Positions 29,901 to 40,329 of a stretch of 64,000 bases of DNA are shown here, piece by piece. Numbering within the stretch: the stretch's first letter is position 1; each line of letters starts with the position of its first letter. Source of the stretch: Strix aluco (Eukaryota; Chordata; Aves; Strigiformes; Strigidae). Below the pieces are notes generated by a model. It worked only from the letters and a program-made list of their open reading frames with translations. It did no database searches and was not told the origin of the DNA. The stretch is from NCBI RefSeq assembly GCF_031877795.1, contig NC_133958.1, forward strand, positions 4,960,001-5,024,000. Reading direction: 5' to 3'. Position numbers and translations under genes: made by a program.

Positions 29901-32900
29901 CCTTCTGGTTTAGCCCGTGGCTCCCGCAGGCACCGACGGTGGCCAAGGCCTGGGGCGGTTGGCAGTGCTGGGGAGACCTGGAGGACGGGCAGGGAAGAGA
30001 CAGATCCAGGGAGGGGAATGGGAGAAAGTCCTGATGGATGGAGGGCTGGGATGGCCCAGGGTGCTGGGGGAAGGGCCAGGACGTGGTTATTCCACCCTGC
30101 GCCGTATAACCCGGCACCAGCCCACGTCACCTCCGTGCAGGGACATCCCGGAGAAGCCGGTTACGATGGCGTGGATGGGGAGCAGGTGAGCTGTGCCGCA
30201 GGGCATCGCACCAGCCAGCTGGTTCAACCACCCCTCCGCCCCAAACGGGCACGGACACAGGCACAAGGTCCTCTCACCTCCCCAGGGCGACGCAGGGACC
30301 CCCGGCCGCCCTGGAGAGAAGGGAACCCGGGGGAGGCAGGTGGGCACCGCACGGCTGAGCCTCGGCGAAGCGCCGCCCCCTTCACCCACCGCCTGGTTGC
30401 TAAATCCCTTCCTCCTGCCTTCGCTTAGGGGCGGAAAGGTTCCCGGGGTGCCCGGGGGGAAAAGGGACCCCCAGGCCTTTGCGGTGAGGTGGTGAGTAAC
30501 GGGCTTGCAGCCCCAGAGCTCCATGGGGGGCTGGGGGGGGCTCGCTGAGCCCCATGTCTGCTCCTCAGGGGTCACCCGGGAGGAGAAGCCCCGAGCCCGG
30601 CACCCCGGGGTGGAGAGGAGATGGGGGTCCCCAGGTAAGGGCTGGCAGGGGCCAACACCGTGCTGGGGGATGCCGGTGCTCGGCGGGACCCTTCTGGGGA
30701 GGACAACCAGGAGCTCTGCTTCCCTCTCAACGCCTGTAATTTCCAGGGAGACCCCGGCCAGGATGGTCCCCCGGGTCCAGCGGGACCCCCAGGTCCCCCC
30801 GCTCATCCAGTAGGTGCCAAGGGCAGGGGGGGCACCGGGGGCCAGGCCCGTGGGGTGGGGACGTGGCTGCTGACGGCGCTTCCCTCCGCAGAGCTCATGC
30901 CAGAAAGGGCAGCCGGGAGTGCAGGTGGGGCTGGCAGCGCCCGGGGGACGGGGGGGTCCCTGCGGGGACATCTCCACACTGGAGCCCTCCTGTCTCCTTG
31001 CAGGGCAAGAAGGGGAATCGTGGCAGCCCCGGCCCCGGGGGGCAGAAGGGCTACGGAGGTGCCCAGGTAAGGCCAGGGCAGACCCCGCTGGCACTGGGTT
31101 CCTGGGGTGGGCACCCCCGCTGCCCCCTCTGCTCTCCCTTTGCAGGGGCTGCCGGGACCGCGCGGGACGAAGGGTGTGAACGGCCACCCAGGGAACAGAG
31201 GACTTCAGGTGCCATCCCCCTCCCTGTGCTGGTGTGGGCTCGTGGCCACCCTGAGCTGGTGGCCGTGCCGGTGGGTGCCCACCCCCCAGGTGCCCCCCAG
31301 CACCTTTGATCCCCCTTTGTCTTTCGCCCAGGGTCTTCCCGGAGCTGAGGGCTCCCAGGGAGCAGCCGGCCCAGCTGGTCCCAAAGGGGACAAGGTGAGG
31401 GATGCTGCGACGTGGCATTTTGCAGTCGCACCCCCCCGCACCCGCAGCCTGCACCCCCTCTTTCTTTTCCAGGGGCAGGCAGGAGCCGAGGGCAGGAAGG
31501 GGAATGTGGGACCGCGGGGGCCCAAAGGCACCCTGGTAAGGTGGTGTCCCTCATGGGGGGGGGAGCATGGTATCCTCCCGAGGGGCTCTGCAGCTGGGGG
31601 TGGCATGGAAAAGCCATGTCCAAGGAAGCTTTGGGAAAAGGGATGTTTGTGTTGGTCCTACAATAATTTGCTTTGGGATTTTTCCCCCCTCCCAGGGCGA
31701 GAACGGGTGTGACCGGAGGGGTGCTCCGGGGAGGAAGGGTGCCAAGGTACCGCCAGCATGCAGCAGCGATGGGGATGGGTGGGATGAGCCCACTCTCTGT
31801 GGGGCTGCTGGGGCGGGTGGGGGGGTGTCCCAGCCCCACTCACTTGTGCTGCTTCCTCCAGGGCGCTCGGGGCCTGCCGGGGTACCCCGGGGCTCAGGTG
31901 AGTGCGTGAGGGGCCAGGAGGGGACGTGGGGACCTGGCCAGGGTTTGTGGGGTGCTGGTAAGGATGAGATCAGCTTCCTCCGAGTGTCCCCCCAGGGTGA
32001 TGGGGGCGAGAGAGGGTCCCCGGGGGACAAGGGTGCGCGAGGGCTGCCCGGGCGCAGGGTGAGTACGGCGCAGCCCCCTCCCCACTCCCCCCCTGCCGTG
32101 CCCACCCAACTCAGCCCCCTGGGGCTGTTCCAGGGTGACGCTGGGAGCAGAGGAGAAGCGGGCGGCCGTGGCAGCGTGGGACCTCCGGGAGAGATGGTGA
32201 TTCTCTGCAAATTCCCCTTTTCCTGCCCCGTTTGTGCCCGTGACCAGCCCCGGCGTGCAGGGACGTGTCCCTTGTTCCTATTTCTTCTTCATTTCTCTCC
32301 TCTCCTGCTGCTCCAGGGCCCGAAGGGCTCTCCGGGCATTCCCCCCTCCACGGTACGGTGTGGGGACGGGGCTCTGGCCCTGAGGGGTGACCTCGGGGGA
32401 CAGCGAGGAGCTCTGTGGCTGCCTGGCCCCAGCAAGCCTTACTGGTTTTGCTGGGAAGAGCTGGGCAGGAGAGCTGGGCCTGACGCCGCTTTGCGCATCC
32501 CTCCAGCCCTGCGAGCTCAAGACTTTCATCCGCCGGAGCTGCGGTGAGAGCAGCGGGGATGGCAGGGAGGGGACAGGGACTGGCTCGGCCGAGGGGATGA
32601 GGGGACAGCTGGATGGCGATGGTGGATGGGTGGCCACGGGTACCGTGAGCACAGGATGTCCCAGGGGGGGCTTTTTCAGTGGCCCCTGAGATGCCACCAT
32701 CCCCTCGCAGTCACCACCTCGCCCTCCTGCCCGCTCTTCCCCACCGAGCTCGTTCTGGTGCTGGAAACCTCCTCCACTGTGCCGCCGGACCTTTTCTCCC
32801 GCATGAAGGAGCTGCTGGCCCTGCTGCTTCAGGACCTGCAGGTCTCCCCGTTGGGTTGCCCGGCAGGGGCTCGGGTAGCCATGCTGGCCTATGCGGCCAC

Positions 32901-35003
32901 CCCCACCTACCTGCTGCGTGCTGGGGAGGCGGGGAGCGGGGCCGCGCTGCTGGGACGGCTCCGCCGCCTCTCACCCACCCGCTCCTCCCGGCGCGGCCGT
33001 TTGGCCGCTGCCATGCTCTTCGTGGGCCACCATGTGCTCAAGAGGGTCCGGCCGGCCACCCTGGGCAGGAAGGTGGTCCTCTTCCTCACCAGTGGCCGGA
33101 ACCAGGACCTGGAGGGCATCGGGGAGGCTGCTCTGCAGTATGAAGCCCTGGGCATCGTGCCGGCGGTGCTCACCTTCACCCCGCTGCCCGAGGTGGTGCG
33201 GGCTTTCCAGGTGAGCTTTGGGGCTAGTGGCTACTCACCCCAGTTCTCAGATCCCCCCAGCCCTCACCCCCCCCAGCTCTGACTCTGCCTCGTGCCCAGG
33301 TTAACGGCCTCTTTCGAGTGGTCCAGCTCTCCGCGGCGGAGCCGGCCAGGGATGCGGCGGTGCTGCGGGACACGGTGCTGCCCTGCGTCCTCTGCTTCGG
33401 TAGGCAGCCCCGGGGCGGCACCTGGGATGGGTGTCGTCCCCCCCCTGACATCATCTCTCCCCCTCCCCAGACCTCTGCCACCCCGAGGGCTGTGCTGTGC
33501 CATCCCCCAACCCGCTGGACGTGGACTTGGCCTTGGTGGTGGACAACGCGGCCCCGGGGATGCCGGCGGAGAGGCTGGAGGCCGTCGGCGAGCTCTTCCA
33601 CCGCCTCCTGCGGCACGATCCGGTGCAGCACAGCACCCGCATCGCCCTGGTGCTGACGGGACCCTCTGCCCCCGCGCAGGGTTTGGCCGAGGTCCCTTTT
33701 GGGCTGCCCAGCTCCAGGGAGCAGCTCCAGGAGCGCCTTCGCCTCGCGCTGGTGCCCAGGGTGGCCGCGGCATCCGCCAGTGGCACAGTGGCATGGACCC
33801 TCCGGCATGTCTTCTCGCAGAGCTCCGGCCACCGGCTCCGCGTCCTCTTCGTGGTGGGGACGGGGGCCACGGCTCTGTGGGACAGGGAGGCGCGGCGGGC
33901 GCTGGGGCCCTTCACCCAGTGTGAGGATTTCGGCGTCTTGGTGCTCTCCCTGGGGCGAGCCGGGACGGAGCAGCCGGAGGCGGCCGTGCCCAAGGCGCTG
34001 CCGGCCTGGCGGTACCACTCCCTGCGCCTGGGCTCGGTCCACCCACCCGAAGTGGGGTACGCGGAGAGGACGGTGCTGGGCTTCCTCAGGAGGCTGCGGG
34101 GTGAGCGGGGTGGGGAGGTTTTTTGGGGGGCGGCGGCATCGCTGGGTCCCATCCCCAGCTACTCTGGGAGCAGGCGGCTTCCACCCTCCAAACCTCCTCG
34201 CCCAGAACCTCCCCTATCGCTTCTACCCCACAGCGGAGAGCAGTCAGCGCCCCGGCACCCCGGGGTGCCCCCGTGAGCTGCCCCCCCTGGGCATCAGCAC
34301 CAGCAACCCCCCCCCGGGGACCCCACAGTGAGTGAGTGGCACTGGGACCATCCCCTGCGTGCGCATCCCTCAGGCCCCTGCGGGGGGGACTGGGGGGCTG
34401 CACCTCCTCTTCGGCACGTATTGGGGGGGTTTGCTTTGATTTCCCCTCCCAGGCCCCCCAAGGCCGTGCCCCACACCGGGATGCCCACGGTACCCCTGAG
34501 CCCCGGCAAGGGCCGGAGGGCTGTGGCCACCCCGGGGCCGTGCGCCCTGGCCAAGGATCCCGGCATCGCCTGCGCCCGCTTCTCCGTGATGTGGTACCAC
34601 CGGTGGGAGACGGGGTCCTGCGAGCCCTTCTGGTACGGGGGCTGCGGGGGCAACGCCAACCGCTTCGGCAGCGAGCGGGACTGCGTCTGCACCTGCACCC
34701 ACCCGGGTAGGTGAGGGTGGGCATCCCGTGGGATTTGGAGGGGGCCCAGGGGCCATGAGTCAGGTTTTGGTGACGCTGTGACCATCCCGGGCAGGTCCTG
34801 ACGGCGCCGGTGTGGGTGAGAGCAACGTGACACAGGGTGAGGAGCACGCGAGGAGAGGGCTGGGTGGTTTTTTTTGGGGGGTGACCAGTGAGCAGGGAGC
34901 AGGCAGGGAGTTGGGCAGGGCTGCCAGCTGATGTACCCCCCACCTTGCAGCTGGGGGCGCAGGACGCGGGGCCTTGGCACTCCTCACCAAAATGGTTCTT
35001 TGA
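26940..35003 (+). CDS. Short collagen VI alpha3-clade chain (VWA-helix-VWA-VWA-Kunitz)
   Basis: Predicted secreted matrix collagen, 1134 codons. Exons: 26940-27015 (signal peptide), 27129-27445, 27938-28016, 28119-28267, 28345-28440, 28960-29013, 29105-29176, 29863-29889, 30141-30185, 30286-30339, 30429-30491, 30569-30634, 30747-30809, 30892-30924, 31004-31066, 31146-31208, 31332-31394, 31473-31535, 31696-31746, 31862-31897, 31996-32058, 32134-32196, 32317-32352, 32507-32543, 32711-33210, 33300-33399, 33471-34100, 34234-34327, 34453-34706, 34795-34836, 34951-35003. The N1 VWA contains TDGLDDD and AERTCC, as I recall from COL6A3. The Gly-X-Y helix (residues about 225-565) uses 27, 36, 45, 54, 63 and 66-bp exons and one RGD (30614-30622). 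[13 protein letters not shown] opens C1; C2 and a Kunitz domain (1049-1100) follow. COL6A3-A6 carry many more N-terminal VWA domains. The last two exons are the least certain. Confidence 0.85.
27478..27900. repeat. 20-21-bp minisatellite, second copy, in collagen-gene intron 2
   Basis: About 20 tandem units matching the array at 23755-24185 (GTGAGCACCCCAGGAGGTGG family), same strand, nearly filling the intron between the two exons of the first VWA domain. Confidence 0.9.
29186..29818 (+). mobile_element. CR1 LINE, 5'-truncated, in collagen-gene intron
   Basis: About 630 bp recognisable as the 3' portion of an avian CR1: GGCTGAGGGAACTGGGGGGG, then the segment around GGAATGGGCTGCCCAGGGCA, ending with the characteristic ATGATTCTGGGATTCTGTGG tail. 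It sits in sense orientation in the intron between the helix exons ending 29176 and starting 29863. No functional reverse transcriptase remains. Confidence 0.9.
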
Positions 35004-35027
35004 GGGCCACCGGGAGCAGGGCAGGAT

Positions 35028-35250
35028 CACAGAATCCATCACAGAATCACAGAATAGTTTGGGTTGGGACCTTAAAGATTTAGTTCCAACCCCTATGTTT
35101 TTTATATGCTTGGGTTAAAATCAAGTCCCCTCAAGGACAGGTTCCCCTCAGCCCAGGCTCCCCCCAGCCCGCCAAGGACAGTCACAGAGTGGTTTGGGTT
35201 GGAAGGGACCTTAAAGATTTATTTCTAACCCTCATGTTTTTTACATACTG
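35028..35250 (-). mobile_element. Two CR1 3'-end fragments in the collagen 3' UTR
   Basis: Two partial copies of the CR1 3' end in reverse orientation (around 35043-35105 and 35183-35250), each with TTTGGGTTGG and CCTTAAAGATTTA, separated by about 80 bp. They start just after the collagen stop codon, so the mature 3' UTR probably includes them. Confidence 0.8.
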
Positions 35251-35655
35251 GCGAAGCCGCCTGCCTGTCCCCGGGCAGAGCGAGCCCCCCGGCCCCCCAC
35301 CCTGCCAACGCCTCTGCCTGCACCCCTGCGCCCGGCTGCTGGGGCTGACAACCCCCCCCATCGGGGGTCCTGGGTGCTCCCCGCACCCATCCCTGGGGTG
35401 CAGCACCCAGAGGCGCAGCGCTCGCCCTCTGCAAACCTCGCCCGCGCAGCCTGGAGAAACCAGGACGCTTGAATTATTGCACAAGGACCTCGGGGTCCTG
35501 CCAAGTTTCTGAGCTCCTCTTCAGCTCCTCCATCATGTTGTGGTGGCGGGGGGGGAGGCTGAGGCCTTGAAAAACTCTACACACTCCCCGCCATCCGCTG
35601 CTGCTCCGGGTGGCTGCCGGTGCCCGGGGCTGGTGGTCAGCCCGGGAGACTTTTA

Positions 35656-35661
35656 AATAAA
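35656..35661 (+). terminator. Probable poly(A) signal of the collagen gene
   Basis: AATAAA about 650 bp after the collagen stop codon, followed within 50 bp by GT-rich sequence (CGGTCCGTGCGTGCCGGTG). It is the first canonical signal downstream on this strand that I see. Confidence 0.55.
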
Positions 35662-35997
35662 ATCCACGCCACGGTCCGTGCGTGCCGGTGCAGCTGGGCT
35701 GGGGGAGGGCGAGGGTTTGGGCGTGGGGGGGTCCCGGAGCCACAGGGGGCCCTGGCCGGGCGCCCCGTATCCCGGCCAGCCGCAGCTGCGCTCTCCCCAT
35801 GGGGAGCAGCTTCCCCGCCTGCCAGGAGCGGGGAGCGGGGGGGGGCCGGGGGGCTTGTGGCCCCCACCCCGCGATGGCCACAGGGCTGGCGGGAGGCAGC
35901 TGTGCTGCTGGCGGGCTCCTGTCCTGGGGGGGCTGCGGCTGTGCTGCTCCTCGCTCCCCCCCTCTGCCCTGGATGCTCGACCCCAGCTGGCATCCCT

Positions 35998-36455
35998 GTC
36001 CTAATAACGCCTGGTCCTAATAACGCCTGGTCCTAATAACGCCAGTATCCCGGTCCTAATAATTCTGGTCCTAATAATCTAGGTCCCAATAATTCCTGAT
36101 CCTAATAACACTGGCATCCCAGTCCTAATAATCCTGGTCCTAATAATCCTGGTCCTAATAATGCTGGCATCCCAGTCCTAATAATCCCGGTCCTAATAAC
36201 ACTGGCATCCCAGTCCTAATAATCCCGGTCCTAATTATCCTGGTCCTAATAATTCTGGCATCCCAGTCCTAATAATCCTGGTCCTAATAATCCCAGTCCT
36301 AATAATCCTGGTCCTAATAACACCAGCATCCCAGTCCTAATAATCCCGGTCTTAATTATCCTGGTCCTAATAATGCCAGTCCTAATAATGCCAGCATTCC
36401 GGTCCTAATAATCCTGATCCTACTAACACTGGCATCCCAGTCCTAACAATCCCAG
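35998..36455. repeat. 15-bp GTCCTAATAATCCTG minisatellite
   Basis: About 28 units of GTCCTAATAATCC(C/T)G, interrupted at intervals by a GGCATCCCA-containing variant, giving a higher-order pattern. It separates the converging collagen and SFTPC-A genes and is A/T-rich compared with its surroundings. Confidence 0.9.
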
Positions 36456-36531
36456 GCCTCGGGCGGTGGCCAGTGGCCATGCGGCCGCCTCTCGCCAGGA
36501 ATAGCTCCCAGACCTGATTTCCCCCTTATCC

Positions 36532-36537
36532 TTTATT
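36532..36537 (-). terminator. Poly(A) signal of SFTPC copy A
   Basis: Minus-strand AATAAA, about 710 bp beyond the copy A stop codon at 37246-37248. It implies a long 3' UTR (about 37245 to 36515) with no further exon that I can support. Confidence 0.55.
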
Positions 36538-37245
36538 CAGCGCCGCAGGGCGGGAGAGGACGGACAGATCTGTCAGGACAGCCTGGGCTCGGGCAGGGCT
36601 GGCAGGAGGAGGGGGCAGCCTGGGTCAGTGCCGGGTGCCCTCGGGGGGTGCCCCCAGGCTGTGCCCCAGTCAGAAATTCACTTCCCAGAGCCCCTAAATA
36701 CAATTTTTAAGGCGAAGGAAGCCGGGAGCTTCTGGGAGCCGAGCAGGGAGCGAAGAACTGGAACGGCGAATTTTGTTTCTTTAAATGTCATGTTTTTTTA
36801 AGCTCATTTTTGCACTTGGGTTTGGCGAAGCTGAGAAGACTTAAGTGACAAACCAGCTGTCCCCCGGCACAGCAGCAGACACCCACCCGCCGCCTCCAGC
36901 CCCCCCAGCACCGCGGCTGCAGCAGGGATGCGGCACCGCACGGTGAAGCGGAGCCCCCCCCACTCCCCCTACACCCCCTTCCAACACCAACCCCCCGACC
37001 CCCCAACCTCCTCCTCGGCCCCACGGCATCGCGTGGGGCCCTGGCACCTCCTGAAACTGGGGTGAGGCTGGTGGGGGGAAGCTGCGGTGCTGCTCCCGGA
37101 GGGACGGAGGGGCTCTGGCGATGCCCATCGGGGATGCTGCAAGGCAAACCTGTGAGGGGGCTGCTGGGTGGGTGGGGGTCCCCCAGCCCTCCCTGCCAGC
37201 CCCCTGTCCCCCCCCCGCGGCACCTTTTGCACTGACCCAGCAAGA

Positions 37246-38469
37246 CTAAGCCCAGTAGACGGGGATGATGGCGCTGCAGAGGATGCTTGCCGTGGTGCCC
37301 AGGAGGGAGCGATCGCCCAGGGGCATGGCGAGCTTCTTCTCGGCCTGGCGAGGGGAGAGAAAGAAAGAAAAATAAGGCAGCAGCGCGATGCTGCACCCCA
37401 ATTCTCCATCGGGGCACAAAGCACCATGCCCATGGCATCACCATGTGCCCCCCCACACCCCATCCTGTGCCCTGCGGGGTGACCAGCACTTACCTGCCGG
37501 CGCTGGAAGGTCTCGGTGACAGCGTCCAGCCCTGGAATATTGTTCTGGTCCATGCGGGTGATGTAGCAGGCGCGGTGGAGCTGGGATCTGTAGCTGACCA
37601 GCAGCTGTTTGCAGACAGATTGGGGTCAGCTCGCTCCCATCACCCCTTCCCCGTGCCCCCCCCGCCGTCTCCCCACTTACATTCTTGTAGTCGTAGATGA
37701 CCGTGGCCGGGTTTCCATCCCCACCATCCACGTAAAAAGTGGCCACGTCCTCTTCCCAGGCCGGTTCTCTCCACAGCCCCATCCTCAAGACCTGGGGGGG
37801 GGGTGGATTTTGGGTTCACCACCTGCTCACCCCCTCCCCGGGTGTGCCGGGGGGGGGTCCCTACTTACGGCATCGGCGTGCCGCTGGTCCGCGCGCAGCC
37901 ACATCAGCAGGGCGCCGGCGATGATGACCACCAGCAAGACCACGACCACCACCACGATGAGGAGGCACTTGAGGTGGTGGCAGCCGAGGAGCTTGCGGGG
38001 CAGGTAGCAGAGCAGGCGAGGCACGAAACAGAGCGACCGCTTCATGCAGCCGGAGCAACTGGGGCATTTGCAGCACCGGGGCAGGCAGCACCGGGCGCAT
38101 TTGGCGCAGCAAACGGCGCAGGATTTGCAGCAGCAGCAGAGCTTGCAGCAGCCGGAGCCGCAGCAGCCCTTCTCCGGGTCCTGCGGGCATGGGAAAAATG
38201 GGGTGAGGGGGATGGAGATGGGGGATGAAGGAGGGATGGGGATGGGCCCCCGTCCTGCTGCCCCTGAGCTCTGGGGACGCAGCGTCCCGCGGGCTCTTCC
38301 TCCATCACACGTGAACTGGTGCCTCGCTGGGATAAACTGGGCAAAACCCTGTGCTGAGCATCTCTGCTGGGCACAGGGACACCCCCAGTGTGACCGTGTC
38401 ACCCCGCTGCGGGTCGCAGAGACTCACCAGCGGCTCTTCAACCACCACCTGCTTCATGTTGCTCTCCAT
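37246..38469 (-). CDS. SFTPC paralogue A, with cysteine-rich N-terminal insertion
   Basis: Type II membrane BRICHOS protein of the surfactant protein C family. Exons 5' to 3': 38469-38428, 38180-37869, 37791-37681, 37604-37494, 37344-37246; all phase 0, 224 codons. Residues 1-14 form a short cytosolic head with an EEPL motif. Residues 20-86 contain 23 cysteines in CC, CCCC and CxxC arrangements. The SP-C-like membrane helix follows (HLKCLLIVVVVVVLLVV, about 84-108). The BRICHOS domain keeps YDYKN, HRACYITRMDQNN and a C-terminal ILCSAIIPVYWA. Human SFTPC has only two membrane-proximal cysteines, so the block of about 55 residues is an insertion relative to copy B and human. Cysteines next to the membrane could be palmitoylated as in SP-C, but the whole block is unlike anything I recall. 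It is a neighbour and tandem duplicate of copy B. Confidence 0.85.
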
Positions 38470-38500
38470 GGCTTCCTCCTCCTCCTCCTCCTCCTCCTCC
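38470..38500 (-). repeat. (TCC)n / (GGA)n microsatellite in SFTPC-A 5' UTR
   Basis: Ten or so TCC triplets on the plus strand, immediately 5' of the copy A start codon and therefore within its short 5' UTR. Confidence 0.8.
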
Positions 38501-38536
38501 CAGCCCGGGCTGCCCCGCAGCAGCTGGGGCAGAGGG

Positions 38537-38543
38537 ATTTATA
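38537..38543 (-). promoter_or_regulatory. TATA box of SFTPC copy A
   Basis: TATAAAT on the minus strand about 70 bp upstream of the start codon. The matching box in copy B lies 43 bp from its ATG, and both are preceded by a shared FOXA-like motif. Confidence 0.7.
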
Positions 38544-38637
38544 CTGGGCTGCTGAGGTGGGGAACGGGGTGGCCCCTTTGAAGGGGCTGGTGGCCCCGGT
38601 GTGCAATCGGGCTGTGGCGTGTGATCCACTTCACCCG

Positions 38638-38644
38638 TGTTTGC
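38638..38644. promoter_or_regulatory. FOXA-like motif upstream of SFTPC-A
   Basis: TGTTTGC within TGTTTGCTGA, preceded by CCACTT, 95 bp upstream of the TATA box. The same pair of motifs is upstream of copy B. FOXA and NKX2-1 factors are known SFTPC regulators; binding here is inferred. Confidence 0.4.
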
Positions 38645-38649
38645 TGATC

Positions 38650-40140
38650 ACCTTCCCCGGGGATGGGCTCTCCTGGGAACCCACCAGTCAAGAGGTCCTG
38701 AGGACACTTGTCCCCAAGCACAGGGACCTCTCCGCTGCCCCAGAGCGAATGTCGGGGCCAAAACAAACCCTCCTGCATGGGTCAGAGCGGCCGTCCAGGG
38801 TGGAGCATCCGGCAACGGGCGAGAGCTGGCTGAGTGCCGGGGTCCTTTCGCCAGCTCAGGCACCTGGAGCTGCTCGAGGAGGGACATCAAAGCTTTCCCA
38901 CGCAGGGCTGGGGTGGCAGCGGGGTCACCACAGGCTGGGGACAGGGATCCGGCTGGTCCTGAGGATGTTTGGGCACTGCAGGGACTCGGGTTGCCGGTGC
39001 TGGTGGGGGTTTGCACCCCTCAGGGTTTAGGGGGGTCCCAGCTCTGGTGTGTCACCCCAGGTGGTGCCATCAGTGGGGCAGGGTGACACCACTGTGCCCT
39101 TGGTCGTGCCTGGGCAGGAATCTCCCCCGTGGTTGGGCTGAGGTTGGAATCTCTCCAAGTCACCCCCAGGCCCCCTCCTCAGCCTCTCAGGAATTCTTGC
39201 AGCCGGGTGTGGGGGTGAGGGTGTGCCCCCCGTGTTTCACTCAAGCACGGCAGACCCTCGAGTGGCTCCTGGCTGTTTGTTTTCTGACACCACGAGCGTG
39301 AGAGGCTGTGGGAACCCTTATCGTGCCCCCTCCTCAGCCCTGCTCTTCACCGGGGTGACACGGGGGCAGGGCCGGAGCGAGGATTTCGGGGAGCAGATTT
39401 GACGCATGGCAACGTGCAATTTCCCTCCTCTTCCCAGCAAAGATGTGACCCTTGAAAAGTTAAATCATGCTCCCCAGCACTGCTGCGCTCCGGGGGGGCT
39501 GGCTGGGGTCCTCCCGGGGTCTCTTTTCTCCCTCCCAGCCCCCCCTGATCCCCCGTTCTCTGGTGCAGGAGGTGCCCCCCCAAGGATGATCCCAGGTGTT
39601 TTGGGGCAGAGGAGCTGGAGCTGCTGGGGTTGGGGGATGTATCAGGGGTGGGGGGGAGCTGGGAGCAAGCGGGTTGTGGTGTCCCAGTGCTTGGGTGTCC
39701 CCAGGGATGTGGCACAGTCCCTCTGTCCCCATCTTCACGAGGATGGGGACACGGATGGGGACATTTCCCAGAGGGGTGGCCCAGATCCCGCAGGGGTGCC
39801 GGAGCTGGCTGGAGGGGCAGAGGCTGCCGCTGCCACCTCGTCCTCCCACCATGCAGGTGGGGAGGGGACACCAGCCGTGCAGCCTGGGGACATGGTGTGC
39901 AATGTTGCAGGGGTGCCGCTGCCCCGGGGAGCAGGTGTCTGAGCCCTCCCCTGCTCCTCGCCCGGGGCTGGACCGACACGAAGGACACATCTACCCACAT
40001 CGGACCCCTCGAGGAGACACCCCTGGGGCAGAGACACCCCGGGAAGGGCCGTTTGGCCGGCGTAGAGGGGGGGAAGGACAAGAGCAGCGCTCAGAGACGG
40101 GGGCACAGGCTTCACTTTGCAGACAGAAGCGTCAATCCCA
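38650..40140. other. Intergenic gap between the two SFTPC copies
   Basis: About 1.5 kb, GC-rich. I looked for a third SFTPC copy or its fragments (BRICHOS or valine-rich exons) on both strands and saw none. Confidence 0.5.
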
Positions 40141-40156
40141 AAGCAAATCCCACTCG

Positions 40157-40162
40157 TTTATT
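40157..40162 (-). terminator. SFTPC: Poly(A) signal of SFTPC copy B
   Basis: AATAAA on the minus strand about 170 bp after the copy B stop codon. Confidence 0.7.
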
Positions 40163-40329
40163 GCAAGTGCCACGGGAACGCCACGGTGCCGCGCGGCTGC
40201 GCATGGAGCCCCCCGGGATGGGGATGGGGAGGAGGAGAGAGGCCTGGGAGGCAACGGGGGGAGCGCAGGGACAGTGACATCCCCACCGTGCTGCCCCGTG
40301 TCCCCCCCCCGAGCCAACCCCAGCTGGTG

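Noticed and set aside
30087-31454. Long open frame (about 455 codons) on the minus strand across the collagen helix exons
   Set aside because: It is the antisense shadow of GC-rich Gly-Pro coding exons and introns, crosses many real splice sites and has no recognisable domain.
26940-35003. Orthologue of COL28A1 (VWA, helix, VWA, Kunitz)
   Set aside because: COL28A1 has one C-terminal VWA and a helix of more than 500 residues. Here there are two C-terminal VWA domains, a helix of about 341 residues and COL6A3-type flanking motifs.
38650-40140. A third, degenerate SFTPC copy between A and B
   Set aside because: No BRICHOS-like, valine-rich or YDY-containing segment found on either strand.
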